A DNA stretch of 64,000 nt, from assembly GCF_001704415.2 (NCBI RefSeq), contig NW_017189840.1, positions 1 through 64,000 on the forward strand, given 5' to 3'. The notes under the pieces were generated by a model. That model searched no databases, was not told the origin of the DNA, and saw nothing but the letters and a program-made list of their open reading frames with translations. Position numbers and translations under genes: made by a program. This stretch comes from Capra hircus. Taxonomy: Eukaryota; Chordata; Mammalia; Artiodactyla; Bovidae. Below, piece by piece: positions 58,835 through 64,000 of the stretch (position 1 is its first letter; every line of letters begins with the position of its first letter).

Positions 58835-59230
58835 TTTTCTAGGTACAATTCACATAAAGGCATGCCTTTTAAAGTGCATACTTTGTTGGCATTTAGCAGA
58901 TGGACAGTATCTACAACCATGGCCTCTACAGATCTAGAACATTCTTATTACCCCCCAAAAGGAAAACTGAGCCCATTCAGCAGTCACTCCCCAGCTCCTG
59001 GCAGCCATCGGTCTACTTGGTAAGTGGAATAATACTCTATTGTATGGAGAGACCACATTTTGCTTGTGCATTCATCTGTTGATAGACATTCCAGTTGTTT
59101 CCACTTTGGATTACCATCAACAGTACTGTGAAGAATATTCATGTGTAAAGGTTTATGACTGAACATCTAGTTTCCATTCTCTGGGTCTAAACCTCTGAGT
59201 GGAAGTGCTGGGTCACGTGGAAACTCCATG
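58835..59230 (-). repeat. L1 fragments
   Basis: 'gtacaattcacataaaggca' and 'catctgttgatagacattcc' with 'ctctgagtggaagtgctggg' resemble reverse-oriented old L1 3' sequence. Confidence 0.6.
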
Positions 59231-59847
59231 CCCAGCTTTCCCAGACCCACCACCCTCTTGCCCACCATGGCTGCCCCGTTTCCGGCCCCACCAGCAGGGG
59301 ATAAGGGCCAGGTGTGGTGGTCTTGCCTCCCTCCACTTGGCCTCTTGAAGCAGAGCTCCCATGTTATCTCCATCCTGCTTCCAGAGTAAGTCCAAGCTCT
59401 TTAAGCAAGGCCTTGGCCCCTCCCTTCCCCCTGCGCTTGGCATGTGGCACAAGCGTCTCCCACTCCTACAACGTCTGGAAGCCATGTCCTGCTTCCCTTG
59501 GGCTGGTTGGCTCAGGACTCTTGTTCCTCTGTATCCCCCACCAGTCTGCTGCTTGGTATCTCTCTCGAAGCTTCTCATGCATGGACCAGGCCTCAGCCCC
59601 TTCCTCTTCCCTGGCACAGGGTCCAGGGTCCTCTTTGGGCTTAAACATCATTTTCGGGAGATATTACAGATGCCTCCTTGCCACAGCTGGGTCCAGAGGA
59701 CGTGCAAGCCAGCATCTTTGGCTGCAGGTGGGCCACCAAGGTTGCCCCTCACTCAGGCCCACAGCTGCCCCTCCTGCCTCTCCCCCAACCAAGCCCCCAT
59801 GTGGACAGAGAGGCTGCGAGGCAAGAGTGCACTTTCCACGGCAGGTC

Positions 59848-59853
59848 TTTACT
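59848..59853 (-). terminator. ABCD1: Possible ABCD1 poly(A) signal (AGTAAA variant)
   Basis: No AATAAA or ATTAAA on the minus strand was found in the 900 bases after the ABCD1 stop. AGTAAA here is the best variant hexamer and gives a 3' UTR of about 0.9 kb, close to the human size. Confidence 0.45.
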
Positions 59854-60753
59854 GAGGAACTCAGGCAGGCTCCCTGACCCCAGGGCTGAGGGCCCAAAAG
59901 GCACACGGCGGCATGGCGGCGGTGGGGGTCTCCCTCTCAGGTCGAGGCTGCCTTTGTGGACACAGCTTCCCTGCTGACCCCTCTTTGGCACTAGACTGGG
60001 CACCATGGTGCCCTCATGCCTGGTGGCCCCAGGGTCCGTCGCCCCTGGGGCCAGCCCTCCCCCACCCACACTCTGGTGGTCGGCAGTGTAGGCTGGTGGG
60101 GCGGTGGGCGGGCCAGGGGCTGGCTGACCATGTGCTCCCGCTGGCAATGGAGATGTCTACAAACAGGAATCCAATAAATTAGCTTGGAGAAGCGGGGAGG
60201 GACGGGGCTACATTCTTATTATGGCTCGGTAGGAAAAGCTGTGCAATTCTTTTCCTTGTGGATTCTACAGAATGACGGGTGGCAGGGGGGGCCACGAATG
60301 AGGGGCTGTGTCTCATTCTGAGGGTCTCACTTGGCTGTTTTTACAGCAAAAAGGGCATCCCAGGGGATGGGAGCCTTGCTGGGTCCCTGGGATGATGGCA
60401 ATAGAGGCATGGACCATGATGTCTCCAAGGGACTGCAAAGCCAAGAGTGATGAGCTGCAGCCTTGGGAGGTGCTGCCTGGCAAACCCCAGGGCTCCAAGG
60501 CCCAGGCTGCTGCTGGCAGCAGGGTGCGCCTCTGGCTGCTCTCCCTTCCCCTCGCTCAGGTCCCCAGGAAGGGGGCACAGGTTTTGTGGGTGGTCCCCTG
60601 GGAGGCCTGGGAGGATGGTGAAGCATGCGGCGGGGGGTGGGGGGAGCATGGGGCTGGGTTGCGCAGGCGCTCTGTCTCCTTCACATGATCTGAGGGTTGG
60701 GGTGGGGGTGGAGGGGGGCCAAGGGCCAAGTAAGAGAGAGCCAGGGCCCTCGG

Positions 60754-63998
<3,245 letters not shown>

Positions 63999-64000
63999 CT

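Noticed and set aside
60172..60177. Plus-strand AATAAA near the ABCD1 3' end
   Set aside because: Wrong strand for ABCD1, and no plus-strand gene ends there.

Overview
This is 64 kb of bovid (cattle, sheep, goat or buffalo type) nuclear DNA. The repeats identify the group: BovB (RTE) LINE pieces, Bov-tA/Bov-A2 SINEs and tRNA-Glu SINEs of the even-toed ungulate type occur throughout. The sequence alone does not decide the species. The gene order PDZD4 - SSR4 - IDH3G - SRPK3 - PLXNB3 - ABCD1 is that of human Xq28 in reverse, so this is X-chromosome sequence. No bacterial or phage system and no CRISPR array was seen.

Layout. 1-7751: large 5' intron of PDZD4, repeats only; its first coding exon lies outside the window. 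7752-13745: PDZD4, plus strand, seven coding exons. 13746-16200: intergenic. 16200-19941: SSR4, minus strand, six exons, complete (173 aa). 19942-20297: a CpG-rich divergent promoter shared by SSR4 and IDH3G. 20298-28790: IDH3G, plus strand, 13 exons including a 12-nt microexon, complete (392 aa). IDH3G and SRPK3 are tail to tail, with poly(A) signals 66 bp apart. 28830-33480: SRPK3, minus strand, 15 exons, complete (565 aa), with a muscle-type promoter. 34915-48400: PLXNB3, minus strand, 34 coding exons (1893 aa) plus an upstream exon giving an alternative N-terminus. 48400-59830: gene-free and repeat-rich, with a broken BovB LINE that carries a nested SINE, several L1 pieces and microsatellites. 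59830-64000: the 3' part of ABCD1, minus strand, last four coding exons, running off the right edge.

The genes do not form one pathway. Two are housekeeping genes: SSR4 (ER translocon) and IDH3G (mitochondrial TCA cycle). The others are tissue-biased or signalling genes (SRPK3 in muscle, PLXNB3 semaphorin receptor, PDZD4 scaffold) and a peroxisomal fatty-acid transporter (ABCD1). Exon borders were set by GT/AG sites, by phase continuity (the exon lengths add up in frame for every gene) and by agreement with recalled human protein sequences. No alignment or database search was run.
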